Below are positions 1-12,200 of a stretch of 64,000 nucleotides of DNA, one piece after another (the first letter of the stretch is position 1; every line of letters begins with the position of its first letter). The notes under the pieces are model-generated. The model was not told the origin of the DNA. It searched no databases and worked only from the letters and a program-made list of their open reading frames with translations. The stretch comes from Saprospiraceae bacterium (GTDB taxonomy: Bacteria; Bacteroidota; Bacteroidia; Chitinophagales; Saprospiraceae): the NCBI GenBank assembly GCA_016716185.1, contig JADJWV010000002.1:2208501-2272500 (forward strand), in the 5' to 3' direction. The position numbers were made by a program, and so were the translations under genes.

Positions 1-2193
1 TTGTTTGGTTCGGTCAAAGGTGTCAATATCATTCAGCCGGAAGTACTCAAAAAACAGCTCCAACTTTCTGATAAACTGCACATTTACCTGACCGGCATCA
101 CGCGTTACGACTCCCACAAAGGGGGTGACAGTACCTTGCATTTCGGATTCGATCAAATGGGTGTCCTTTTTTTGCCGGCTGCACGCCGCTATTTGAACCT
201 GAGTTTTTCATTGTCCAGCCACATTCGAACGGAGGATCATAGCTTTGCTTACAAGATCGTAAAAGAGAATGACCCTGACGCCTCGGAATGGATATACATC
301 GCCAACAAATCCCAACTCGACCTTCCCAACCTCCCATCAGGGCGTTATCAGATCCGCATCCGGGGATACGATCATCGAGGTATTTGTACTCCGGAGCCGC
401 TACAGATCGAAGTAGACATAGCCGAATTTTTCTATAATACATGGTGGTTCTATGTACTATGCGCTTTACCTTTTTTACTGGGCGCATATTTTTGGATTAG
501 ACGCTTGCAATTGGAACGTGAGCATTTGGAAGTTGAAGTGAATGCCCGTACTGAACAAATTCGTCACGACAAAGAACTGATTGAGCAACAAGCCGCCAAA
601 CTGAAGACACTCGACGAAATCAAATCCCGATTTTTTACCAATATCTCCCACGAATTCCGTACACCGTTAACGGTTATATCCGGCATGGCCACACAAATCA
701 GGCAACAACCCGGGCAATGGTTGGAAAATGGCATGGAGCTGATCCAGCGCAACAGCCAACAATTGCTATCCCTAATTAATCAGATCCTCGACCTGCGTAA
801 ACTTGAATCCGGCGCGCTTACCATCAACCTGATTCGCAGTAACATAATTCCCTACCTCCGTTATATCGCCGAATCATTTGTCCAACTGGCTCACCACAAA
901 GGTCTACGTATGCATATTCTTGCAAAAGATGACACGATTGACATGGATTATGATCCTGAGAAAATGATGCATATCCTTTCAAACCTATTGTCCAATGCCA
1001 TCAAATACACACCTCCTCCGGGCGACATTTACCTGCAAATCGACCTACAACACAGCGAAACCGGCCGGGAACAGCTGCTCGTTCAGGTAAAAGACAGTGG
1101 CGAGGGGATATCCACAGAGGCTTTACCCCATATTTTCGAATTGTTTTATCAGGTGGAAGATTTGGCAACCCAAAAACCTCAAGGTTCTGGTGTAGGTCTT
1201 GCGCTGACCAAGGAACTGGTGCAACTCTTGAATGGCAGGATCGAGGTGTCCAGCAAGCCCGGAGAAGGAACCACTTTTTCATTGACTTTCCCGATAACCC
1301 GGGAAGCCAGAATACAGGAAGGGCACTATATTCCATCAGTAGAAATCGTTGCCAATTCAAGCGTTTCACCGGAAATTGAAATAATGCCGGCGGCGGATGT
1401 CACTCCATCTACTTCATTCGGTACACGAAAGATTGGCTATGATAAGCCATCTCTCCTCATCGTAGAAGACAATGCAGACGTCCGACTATATATCTCGAGC
1501 TTCCTGGATCCACACTACCATCTGCTGCTGGCTAAAGACGGCCAGGAAGGTATCGAATTGGCCATCGAGGAGGTGCCCGACCTGATTGTGAGCGACGTGA
1601 TGATGCCGGTAAAAGACGGCTTCGCTCTGTGCGAAACCCTCAAGAACGACGAGCGCACCAGCCATATTCCCATCGTTTTGCTGACCGCAAAGGCCGATTT
1701 CGAGTCAAGGCTTAGCGGCCTGCGCCGGGGCGCCGATGCCTATTTGTCCAAGCCCTTTGAACAGGAGGAACTGCTGGTGCGCCTGGAACAATTGCTGGCG
1801 CTGCGCGCCAAATTACAGGCGCGTTACCGCAATCCTTCTTTTGCGGAATCACCCGCTGACTCCGAAGCTGTTCAGGCAGAGGATACTTTTATTCTTAAAC
1901 TCCGTCAATTGGTACTGGATCATCTTGCAGAGGAGGACTACGGCATTGTCCACCTGTGCCGTGCCATAGCCCTGGGTCGGACGCAGTTGCACAACAAGAT
2001 CAAAGCATTGACCGGCCAGTCTACCAGCGAATTCATACGCACGGTACGCCTGAATAAAGCCCGCGAGCTCCTGCAAACAACCGATCTGAACGTTTCGGAG
2101 GTCAGCTATGAAGTGGGTATTTCTAACCCGGCTTATTTCTCCCGGATATATAGTGAAGAGTTTGGGGAGGCGCCTCGGGAGACGCGGAGGTAA
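1..2193 (+). CDS. Hybrid two-component system sensor kinase/response regulator with AraC-type DNA-binding domain (5'-partial)
   Basis: The reading frame is open at the left edge, so the N-terminal sensor (in this family usually a periplasmic beta-propeller) lies outside the window. Residue numbers count from base 1. A Y_Y_Y-like beta domain ends near 140 and one membrane segment spans about 147-167. A HisKA domain follows with phospho-acceptor His217 in the motif ISHEFRTPLT. The HATPase domain has an N box (NLLSNAIKYTP) and a G box GSGVGLAL at about 395-402. The receiver domain has acceptor Asp532 in VSDVMMP and a KPF lysine. A C-terminal AraC-type double helix-turn-helix covers about 640-730. 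Kinase, receiver and output on one chain define the Bacteroidetes hybrid systems that usually control glycan-use genes. Here the next genes are a methyltransferase-like gene and a giant adhesin, so those are candidate targets by position only. Confidence 0.95.
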   Translation: MFGSVKGVNIIQPEVLKKQLQLSDKLHIYLTGITRYDSHKGGDSTLHFGFDQMGVLFLPAARRYLNLSFSLSSHIRTEDHSFAYKIVKENDPDASEWIYIANKSQLDLPNLPSGRYQIRIRGYDHRGICTPEPLQIEVDIAEFFYNTWWFYVLCALPFLLGAYFWIRRLQLEREHLEVEVNARTEQIRHDKELIEQQAAKLKTLDEIKSRFFTNISHEFRTPLTVISGMATQIRQQPGQWLENGMELIQRNSQQLLSLINQILDLRKLESGALTINLIRSNIIPYLRYIAESFVQLAHHKGLRMHILAKDDTIDMDYDPEKMMHILSNLLSNAIKYTPPPGDIYLQIDLQHSETGREQLLVQVKDSGEGISTEALPHIFELFYQVEDLATQKPQGSGVGLALTKELVQLLNGRIEVSSKPGEGTTFSLTFPITREARIQEGHYIPSVEIVANSSVSPEIEIMPAADVTPSTSFGTRKIGYDKPSLLIVEDNADVRLYISSFLDPHYHLLLAKDGQEGIELAIEEVPDLIVSDVMMPVKDGFALCETLKNDERTSHIPIVLLTAKADFESRLSGLRRGADAYLSKPFEQEELLVRLEQLLALRAKLQARYRNPSFAESPADSEAVQAEDTFILKLRQLVLDHLAEEDYGIVHLCRAIALGRTQLHNKIKALTGQSTSEFIRTVRLNKARELLQTTDLNVSEVSYEVGISNPAYFSRIYSEEFGEAPRETRR

Positions 2194-2269
2194 AGAATCT
2201 TAAGAAACAAACCTTTTCATGATTCAAAACCCAGCCGGAGTTCAAATACCAAACTGAACAATCAAACAA

Positions 2270-2288
2270 CTAACTATCAGCTAGTTAG
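2270..2288. other. Perfect 7-bp inverted repeat downstream of the hybrid regulator
   Basis: CTAACTA, a 5-base loop and TAGTTAG form a hairpin 77 bases after the stop codon. No T tract follows on the plus strand, so it is at best a weak terminator. It could also be a regulatory palindrome for the next gene. Confidence 0.3.
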
Positions 2289-2309
2289 ACACCAAAGTTG
2301 CCTACCCAT

Positions 2310-2376
2310 TGAACAATAGGTAAAGTATATTTTTCAGCACTGAACAATAGGTAAAACATCCCGAACCCTAGGTAAA
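2310..2376 (+). promoter_or_regulatory. Three phased direct repeats (GAACAATAGGTAAA type), putative operator
   Basis: TGAACAATAGGTAAA occurs at 2310-2324 and again, identical, at 2341-2355. A third related copy, CGAACCCTAGGTAAA, is at 2362-2376. Start-to-start distances are 31 and 21 bp, close to three and two helical turns, so all copies face the same side of the DNA. This arrangement is typical of binding sites for AraC-type dimers. The hybrid regulator directly upstream is the obvious candidate binder, which is an inference. The array ends 55 bp before the start of the methyltransferase-like gene. Confidence 0.45.
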
Positions 2377-2431
2377 GTGCTTTGGTGGTTTGCCTTGCAC
2401 CTTTGTCCCGTAACAACTGCAAAGCACCACG

Positions 2432-3205
2432 ATGATATTGAGCACAGCACATCAAGTAGGACAAAAAGAAAGAGATACCACGCACATGCAGGGCAACGCT
2501 GCCCGTCGCAGCCTGAATGCCCTGTTTTCAGAAATGTACAAACCTGCAACGCAGAAGTGGCTTACCAGGCATCTTCCCAATACGGAGGATAGTCATGGCC
2601 TTCATCTAACCGGCGAAAACAGCGAAGACAGTTTTCCGCTCACTGAATTCCAGGAGCACGAATGCATCCCTCTAGCCTGGTCCGATATGTTCAATTTGGA
2701 AGCCGGACAGGCTTATGATTTTGCTTACGCTCGCATCTGGGGAGGTAACCTTCCGGGTTTGACTGCACGCATGCAAGCCCTTCGGCAAAACCTGAAAGCC
2801 GGTGGCCACCTCCTTTTGGAATTCGTATCGCTCTCCGGTTTCAGCGCCTATCCATACAACCACGCCCTCGCACGGTCTATGGAACTGATCGATATGCTCG
2901 AAACGCCCCGCCCCAGCGCTGCCCTGCTGCCGGAGCGCATACAGCTAGAATTGCAACAGGCAGGGTTTGATACCCTTGAAATTATTTCCACCCTGCCGGC
3001 TTTCATTCCCCACACCAACAACCGTGTTATAACGCTCGCATTGGAAGCTTTCAGGGAAACCATTCTACACTGCCGCGAATCAACGGCGGAAGAGATAAAT
3101 GCCCTGCTGATCGAACTCAGGGAATTTGAAAAACAGGGCGACACCCTGATCAGCCGGCCAGGAATGCTGCAAGTATTCGCCAGACAAAATGACCCTAAAC
3201 CTTAA
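2432..3205 (+). CDS. Class I SAM-methyltransferase-like protein, degenerate in the SAM-binding region
   Basis: The protein has 257 residues from ATG 2432; an in-frame ATG at 2486 would give 239. Residues about 95-257 follow the second half of UbiE/methyltransferase-11-like enzymes: YDFAYARIWGGNLPG (motif II region), LKAGGHLLLEF (strand 5 region), and a tail in which LPERIQLELQQAGFDTL and a final DTLISRPGMLQVFAR match the family's usual ending. The expected N-terminal glycine-rich motif I (LDVGxGxG type) is absent. The stretch between KPATQKWL and YDFAYARI is much shorter than normal and contains only SHGLHLTGENSED. It is therefore either a catalytically dead family member or one that lost its cofactor site. 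It sits between the hybrid regulator and the adhesin, downstream of phased repeats that may regulate it. The methyltransferase family is fairly sure, the activity is doubtful. Confidence 0.75.
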   Translation: MILSTAHQVGQKERDTTHMQGNAARRSLNALFSEMYKPATQKWLTRHLPNTEDSHGLHLTGENSEDSFPLTEFQEHECIPLAWSDMFNLEAGQAYDFAYARIWGGNLPGLTARMQALRQNLKAGGHLLLEFVSLSGFSAYPYNHALARSMELIDMLETPRPSAALLPERIQLELQQAGFDTLEIISTLPAFIPHTNNRVITLALEAFRETILHCRESTAEEINALLIELREFEKQGDTLISRPGMLQVFARQNDPKP

Positions 3206-3249
3206 ATATAAAAAACACTAATTGCTAAACAAAAATAAATGAAAATACA

Positions 3250-6200
3250 ATGAAAAACATGCGCATTATCACTCTTTTGGGAACTCTGTTTGCAGCAAAC
3301 CTGCTGCTGGCTCAATCTGCCGACGACTTCGTCACCACCTGGAAGACGGACAACCCCGGCTCTTCCAACAGCAGTTCCATCACCATTCCGACCACCGGGG
3401 GCGTGTACATGTACGACGTGGACTGGGACAACGACGGCACCTTCGACGAGTTCGGCCTTACCAGTGATGTGACGCATGACTTCATGGTGGCCGGCACCTA
3501 CACCATCCGCATTCAGGGCGCCTTCCCCCGCATCTATTTCAACAACGGTGGCGACCGGCAGAAGCTTCTCTCGGTGGACCAGTGGGGAGCCATTGCCTGG
3601 ACCTCGATGGAGAATGCCTTTTATGGCTGCAACAACCTGGCCGTGAACGCCACCGATGCGCCCGACCTGTCGGGGGTGGACCTAATGGTTTCCATGTTCC
3701 GGGGATGCAGCAGCTTCAATCAAAGTATCAACCACTGGGATGTCAGCAATATTTGGAATTTCAGGAGCATTTTCCAGGACGCTTCCGCTTTCAACCAGCC
3801 ATTGAATAATTGGGATCTCAGTAACGCCAGTTGGCTTCCACGTGTATTCATGGGGGCTAGCAGCTTTAATCAGGACATTGGGAATTGGAATACCAGCGGT
3901 ATTACCAATTTCGAATCCATGTTCGCGGGGGCCAGTTCCTTCAACCAGGACATTGGGGGGTGGAATGTTAGTAATGCTACAGCCGTGTTCGGTATGTTTG
4001 ATGGTGCCAGCAGTTTCAATCAGGATATTGGCAATTGGAATCCAGGAAATTCGAGCAGTTTTCAATACATGTTCAGAAATGCTGTCAATTTCAACCAAAA
4101 TATCGGAAACTGGGATGTATCTGCTGGCGAAACAATGTATGGTATGTTTGAAGGGGCAACTAGCTTCAATCAGGACATAGGTGGTTGGAATACTTCATCA
4201 GCATACCAAATGTATAACATGTTCAAAGATGCCAGCAGTTTCGACCAGGATATCGGAGGATGGTATGTAGGTGGTGTAACAAATTTTTCGGGAATGTTCA
4301 GTGGCGCCGGCCTCTCCACTGCCAACTACGACGCCCTGCTCATCGGCTGGAGCCAGCAAAACCTGCAGTCCGGTAGGGTTTTTTCTGCAGGCAGCAGCCA
4401 GTACTGCGCCGGCGCCTTTGCACGGCAGAGCATCATCACCAATAAGGGCTGGACCATCCGCGATGGGGGCCCCTGCACCCAGCCCCCGGTAGCCCTCTGC
4501 CAAAACGTATCGGTAGATGCCGATATCAATTGCCAGGCTACCGTAACGGCTGAGGAAGTCGACAACGGCTCCTACGACCCGGAGGGTGCCCCGCTGAACT
4601 ACAGCCTTTCACCCCAGGGCCCATTTATCACGGGAAATACGCTCGTTACTTTGACGGTGACCGACAATTTCGGCTTTACCGGCACTTGCACGGCGACGAT
4701 CACCGTTACTGAAGACATCCTACCCGAAATCATCTGCCCGGCCGACATCCAGGTAGTGAAAGTGAACGGGGAATGTTCCGCTATTGTTACGTACAATGCC
4801 CCTGTCGGTACTGATAACTGTCCGGGTGCAGGCACGGTGCTCGTGTCCGGCCCGGGCAGTGGCGGCGAATTTCCGGTCGGCGCCACGACGGAGACTTACA
4901 TGGTTACCGACGCATCGGGCAATAGCGCTACTTGCTCCTTCACCGTGACCGTCAGCGAAACGGTCGCTCCACAGATCAGTTGCCCGGCGAATAGCACCAT
5001 AAACAACGACACCGACCAATGCTCGGCGGTGGTGAACTTCAGCACCCCGGCCGGCACCGATAACTGTGCCGGCGCCACGACTCTGCAGACAGCCGGTATC
5101 TCAAGCGGCGGTACCTTCCCGGTCGGTACGACGGTCAACACCTTTGTGGTTACCGATGTGAGCGGCAATACGGCCTCTTGTTCGTTTACCGTTACCGTCA
5201 ACGATACGCAAAATCCGACTATTACCTGCCCGGGTAACTGGCATTTCACTACGGACTTTGCACCGTGGTGTGGAACGGGATGGGAATATGGCCCGCCGCC
5301 AGTTTCAGACAACTGTCCCAATACGACTTTGGATTTTGTAAGCGGTCGTGGCCCTTACGGCATCTTCCCATTGGGTATCACCACGGAAGTCTGGAAAGCA
5401 ACCGACGCCTCTGGAAATACCACTATTTGTAGCTGGACTGTAACTGTGACGGATAACAAGCCTCCTTTTATGCAATGCAAGAACGCAACCGTAGAGCTGA
5501 ATATTAACGGCAATGCAAGCATTTCCAGCAATCAGGTGAACGACGGTTCCTGGGACAACTGCGGTATTCAAAGTCTGGCGGTTAGTCCCAATACTTTTAC
5601 AACCGCCGATCTGGGTTCCAGCACGGTCACGCTGACTGGTACGGACAATTACGGTAATACCAAAACTTGCACGGCAACTGTAAAGGTATTGCCGAATCCA
5701 ACAAAAACCTTCAACACCGAGTGGCAGACAACCAACGCCAATGAATCCATCACGATCAATACAACAGGTGGCGGCTACGACTACTTTGTGGATTGGGGCG
5801 ACGGCACCGTCAATACACACAACACAGGGGATGTCAGCCATACTTATGCTTCGGCAGGTACGTACAAAATACGGATTTTTGGCGATTTCCCACGTGCTTC
5901 CTTCGGTAACCAGGGATACACCAGATTGAAAAAAGTACTTCAATGGGGAGAAATCGCCTGGGCTTCAATGCAAGGCACTTTTGCCAACTGTGAATACCTG
6001 ACCGTTCCCGCTACAGATGCTCCCGATCTTTCGGGCGTGAACTCTACGGCCAATATGTTTTATGGGTGTTACAGGTTGACAGGAAGCGGCCAGGGCAGTT
6101 TTAACAATTGGGACGTGAGCAATGTGACTAACATGAACGGCATGTTTTATGAATGCTTCGATTTCAACGAGGCGATCGGCAATTGGAATGTGAGCAATGT

Positions 6201-9200
6201 GACCAACATGAACAATATGTTTACACGTGCGAAAGCTTTCAACCAGAATATTGCAAACTGGAATGTGAGCAATGTAACCGGGATGTTTGAAATGTTCATG
6301 CAGGCAATCAGTTTCAATCAAAATATCAGCAATTGGAACGTCAGTAACGTAAGCAACATGGGCGGTATGTTCTTTTCAGCACTCAACTTCAACCAGAATA
6401 TCGGCAACTGGAACGTCGGAAATGTAACGAATATGGCTGAAATGTTTTTCGATGCTACAGCCTTCAATCAGGCTATTGGCAACTGGAATGTCAGTAAGGT
6501 GACAAATATGACCAGAATGTTTTTCCAAGCTATTGCTTTTAACCAAAATATTGGCAACTGGAATGTCAGCAACGTATCGACTATGATGGATATGTTTTTG
6601 TATGCCGGCCTCTCCACTGCCAATTACGATGCCTTGCTTAATGGCTGGAGTAGTTTACCCTCGCTGAAACCCGGCGTTCCCTTCCATGCCGGCTCCAGCA
6701 AATATTGTCAGGGTGGCGCTGGCCGCTGCGACCTGATCAACAACCACGGCTGGAGTATCAACGACCTGGGTAAGGCACAAGGATGCAATAGCTTCCTGTT
6801 GAACTGCCCGGCGAATATCGTAACCGTAAATGACCCCAACAGCTGCTACGCTGTGGTTAATTATACCGTCACCTACGGCGAAAACTGCGCTGGTGAAACC
6901 TTGAGCCAAATTGGAGGCATTCCAAGCGGTGGAGATTTCGGGGTAGGTGTTACGACAAATGTTTTCCTGGTGACTGACACGAACGGCAATACCAGTGTCT
7001 GCGGATTTACCGTTGCCGTCAACGAGGCAAACCCTCCAATTATCGTTTGTCCGGCCGACATCAGTGTCGGCACCGACAACAACCAATGCTCGGCAGCAGT
7101 GGATTTTAGCGCACCAGTCGGCACCGATATTTGCTCGGCCGTTACCACAGTGCAAACGACCGGACTGACCAGTGGCGATGTATTTCCTGCGGGTGCAACG
7201 ATTAATACCTTCGTTGCTACGGATGCGGCCGGTAATACGACCTCCTGCTCCTTTACTGTTACAGTAAGCGATACGGAAGCACCAGAGATTTCTTGTCCGG
7301 CCGACATTACCCTGACCAGTGCGCCCGGAACCTGCGGCAAGTTTTACAATTACGCCATCGGTACATCTGATAATTGCGGATCTGCCAATTGGACAAAAAC
7401 CGCCGGCCTGTACCCGGGGATATTCCCGGTAGGATTGACGGTCAATACCTTTGTTGCAACCGACGGTAGTGGCAACACCGCTACCTGCTCGTTCAGCGTG
7501 ACTGTCAATGATATTGAAAATCCGACAATCATCTGCCCGGCCGACATCAGTATAGGCAACGACGCTGGTGTCTGCAGCGCGGTAGTGGATTACGCAACGC
7601 CGGCAAGTACCGATAATTGCTCAGTTTCCGGAACCTCTCAGGCCGGCGGCTTAACCAGCGGCGCTACCTTTCCGGTAGGCACGACGGTCAACACCTTTGT
7701 GGTTACCGATGTGAGCGGCAATACGTCAAGTTGCAGCTTCTCGGTAACGGTAGTGGATATTGAACCTCCAACCGCTGTTTGTCAGAATGTTACGGTACAC
7801 CTTGACATTACAGGCAATGGCTCCACCACAGCTGCGGCTGTGAATAACGGCTCCAACGATATCTGCGGCATTGCCAGCCTGAACCTGAATCAAACCAGCT
7901 TCAACTGTTTCCAAACGGGTAACAATACAGTCATACTGACAGTGGAAGACATGAACGCCAACACCAGTACTTGTAGCGCCACTGTAACAGTTGTAAATTC
8001 CAATGTTTGCAACCTGCTTTCGAAAGAAATTGTCAACACCAGCGAAGCCGGTTCGCCGGAGACCGGGGATGGCAGCATGGGCAATGAACGTGCAGTACTT
8101 ATTGGTGAGACCGTTACCTTCCGCCTTTTGCTGAAAGTGCCGGAAGGGTCAGGCGACAATGTGGTTATTAAGGATTTGTTGCCAGATGGATTGCAATATG
8201 TTAATGGTAGTGCTCAGTTCATAGAGAGCTCTGATAACGGCCTTAGCTACAGCACAACGATCAGCGGAGGTGGGTCTTCCGGAGACGATGTGTATTTTCA
8301 TCTAGGTTCCGTGGTGAATAACGACAATGACCTCAACGACGAAACCCTTGAAATCACTTTTAATGCCCTTGTGCTGAACGTAGCCGGTAATCAGGCCGGT
8401 ATACTGCTTCAAAATGAAGCCGAATTATCAGAAGGAGGATCAGTTTTGACAACTTCCGAAAAACGGACGGTTGAAGTTGCCGAGCCGCAGCTTGGCGTTG
8501 AGATCTTTCAACGGGACGACTTCAATGGCAATTCGATAAGCCAGGGCGATGCGGGCGACCGTTATGTTTATACAGTACGGATCAGTAACACGGGCAATGC
8601 CCCCGCCTATAATGTTCAGATGGAAGATATTATTCCATCGCAGTTTGTGGCGCAATATGGAGTATTCATTACCACAGGTTCCAATTTTTCTGGTACAAAC
8701 TACAACGTGGGTACAGGTCTATGGAATGCCTCCTGGACTGTGATACAGCCTGGAGTAAATGTGAGTATTACCATTCGATTAGAGTTGAAAAACACGGTTC
8801 GACCACTTGATTCGTGGACAAATACCGCCACCGTAACCTACAACTCCCTTCCTGTTGCCGGCCCACAAAACCGCAACGGTGCAGACGGGTTCGGCGGCGC
8901 ACTGAATGATTACGAAGCATCGGCCAATTCTCCCTCATTTAAAGTACCTGAACCCGAGGTAGCCAAACAAGTGGAACATCCCAGTCAAAGCCCCGCTTCC
9001 GGAATATTCGGTGCATCCTATACAGATACCTCTTCTGACCCTAATACCAATACAGGCCAATACACCGCTGATGTAGATGCCGCCATTGGCGAACTCTTCA
9101 GCTATATCATTACCGTTACCTTCCCCGAAGGCACAACGGCCGACTTCACCATGATTGACTTAACCTCGCCCAATGGACACACCAGCGGACGTCAGTATCG

Positions 9201-12200
9201 GGTGATGGATATGCTCAGTGCAGAAGTCATTCATGTTGGTGCAAACCTTAGTGGAAATGGGATTGAGCCCGTTAACACATTTTTTACTATAGAAGATTCA
9301 AGCCCTTCAGACGGTGACGGGACAAGAACTCAGTTATGGTTAGGAGGTGGCAGAGATGTGTTGAATACGCCGGATAATGTTGTGAATGACAACGACAGAT
9401 ATATCATCCGCATCAATGCCCGGATGGATGATGAAGACGATAGCGGTGGCCCAGCAGATAATGTGCCAGCACCCGTATCAAACAGGGCAGGAGATGAAAC
9501 CGGCAACCGACTGCAGTATCAATGGCGAGACGCTTCCAACTCACAATATACGCGCAATATCGTTGCAGATGTAGAAATTGTAGAGCCGGACATACTCCTT
9601 ACAAAATCGATAGTGGCTACAAATGGCAATGGTATTATCAGTGGCGGCAACCTCGAAGATGCACTTCCCGGGGACCAGCTTACCTTTAGTTTTTCACTGA
9701 CCAACAATGGTTCTGCTGCTGCTTACAACGTTATACTCACTGACAACCTGCCATCTGTATTTGACCTTACAAGTGTAAGCATTAACAGCGGTACAGACAA
9801 TTCCGATCTGGCAAATGATCAGGTTAATGTATCTGTTGCCTCCATACCAGTAGGGGGTTCCTTTACCGTTACGGCGATGGCTACCATTCGGGTCAGCGCA
9901 AGCCCAGGACTTACTTATATCAATACTGCGAATGCCAGCTATAAGTCCCAGCCGGGTTCGGGTTTGGATATTCGGAGTTACAGTCGCAGTGATCAGGCCA
10001 GCGTAAATATTGCTGACTGCCTCCTGACAATTTCAGAGGTAACTGTCACAGATGAAGTTTGTCCCGGGGCTGAAGATGGCACAATTAGTATAACCGCCAG
10101 CAGTTCTACCAACAATACCCTGACTTATTCCCTGACGGGTCCAGAGTCAGCCACCAACGGTACGGGGCTCTTTACCGGACTGATGGCCGGCACTTACGCA
10201 CTTACGGTGTCTGATAATGGCTTTCCGGGTTGTACGGCTACCCAAACGAATATCCAGATTGATGCAGGGGTTGACAATACACCCCCTTCCATTTCTTGTT
10301 CTTCCAACATCACAGTCAACAATGATGAAGGACAGTGCAACGCAGTTGTAAACTTCACCGCCCCTACCGGTACAGACAACTGTCCCGGCGCCATGACCGA
10401 ACAGGTAGCGGGCCAGGCAAGTGGAAGTGCTTTTCCGGTAGGGTCAACGGTCAATACCTATGTCGTCACCGATGCAAGCGGAAACACAGCCTCATGCTCC
10501 TTGTCCGTTACTGTGAGCGATACGGAAGCGCCGGTGATTTCTTGTCCGGCCGACATTACCCTGACCAACGCGCCCGGAACCTGCGGCAAGTTTTCCAATT
10601 ACGCCATCAGTACGGCTGACAATTGCGGATCTGCCAATTGGACCAAAACCGCCGGCCTGTACCCTGGGATATTCCCGGTAGGAATCACGGTCAATACCTT
10701 TGTCGCTACCGACGGTAGTGGCAACACTGCTACCTGCTCTTTCAGCGTGACCGTCAACGATATTGAAAACCCGACGATCATTTGCCCGGCCAATATCAGT
10801 GTTAACACCAACGCCGGTATCTGTGGGTCTGTAGTGAATTACGATATCAGTACCTCGGACAACTGCACTGCCAACTGGGAACAAACGGGTGGACTGGCCA
10901 GCGGTTCGACTTTCCCGGTAGGGCAAACGGCAAACAACTTCCTGGCTACCGATGCAACAGGTAACATCGCGACGTGTACATTTACGGTAAACGTCATCGA
11001 TAATCAAAAACCGACATTGACCTGCCCGGAAAATATTGAAGTCACCACTCAAGCTAACGAGTGTTCGGCTAAAGTATGTTATCCGGATCCAATCGTTACA
11101 GATAATTGTCCCCCGGCGACTCCATCCGGATATACATACAAAACCAGTTATGGCAACAGCCATTACTATCAGGCTAATGCCTTGTCCAATTTTACAACGG
11201 CATATAACAATGCCATTGCTGCGGGAGGGCATTTGGCAAGCATCACCTCTGAGGAAGAAAAAAATGTGATTGCAGAAAGCGGTGCAGGATATGCATGGAT
11301 TGGAGGAAATGATGAGGAAACAGAAGGCGTCTGGAAATGGAATAATTGCGAAACTTTCAGTTATTCAAATTGGTGTAGTGGAGAACCCAATGGAGGCAGC
11401 GAAAATAATTATCTGGAATTGGAAGTTGGTGGTTGTTTTAATGATTTAAATCATAATTTAAATAGGTATGCCATACTTGAAATAGAAGGAGTCAAATTAC
11501 AAAGGACTTCTGGTTTAGCGCAAAATGATTTATTTCCATTAGGTGTAACGAATATAAAATACAAGGCAACGGATAATTCAGGAAATACCAGTACATGCAG
11601 TTTTAAAGTCACTGTATTAGCTGAAAGTTGCGGACAACCTATACAGGTATACCATAAAGATACTACTACAAATTCAGCAAAGATCAAATGGAACTCCGGT
11701 ACGCCATGCAATACGAACTATCAACTTCGGATCCGATATGAGATCAGTGCAGGTGTCTGGTCTGGATGGTCTGCATGGGGCAACAAATCTGGTCCTGGAA
11801 ATGAGCATGCCTTTACTTCTCTGAGTGCGGGCACGTTCTATCAATATCAGATCAGATCAAAATGCGGTACTACGAATTCTAATATCATCAACGGGTGGTT
11901 CCATACGCTGCCGCAGAATTCTATAAAGCAAAACAAAGGAACAAACCGGCCATATTCAAAGATTGATGTTTTGATGAATGACCAGAACCCAGAAATTGAA
12001 CAAACATTTGTTAGCGTCAAGGCTGTACCCAATCCGGCTACCGAATATGTCAGTCTTTTCCTGGAAGGCTTTGAGCAAACGCAGAAAGAAATACATATGT
12101 TCGATCTTTTTGGCAAACTCATATTTAATGCACAACTTCCGGCATCTGAAAACAATCCTACAATTGATCTCACCCGATTTAATATCAAACCGGGAGTGCA

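Noticed and set aside
5305..5943. 212-codon minus-strand frame inside the adhesin gene
   Set aside because: It lies opposite a conserved HYR/PKD region in a gene of higher GC, where antisense frames stay open by codon bias. No domain or upstream signal is seen.
10492..11232. 246-codon minus-strand frame inside the adhesin gene
   Set aside because: Same cause; it ends close to the place where base composition drops, as expected for a composition-driven frame.
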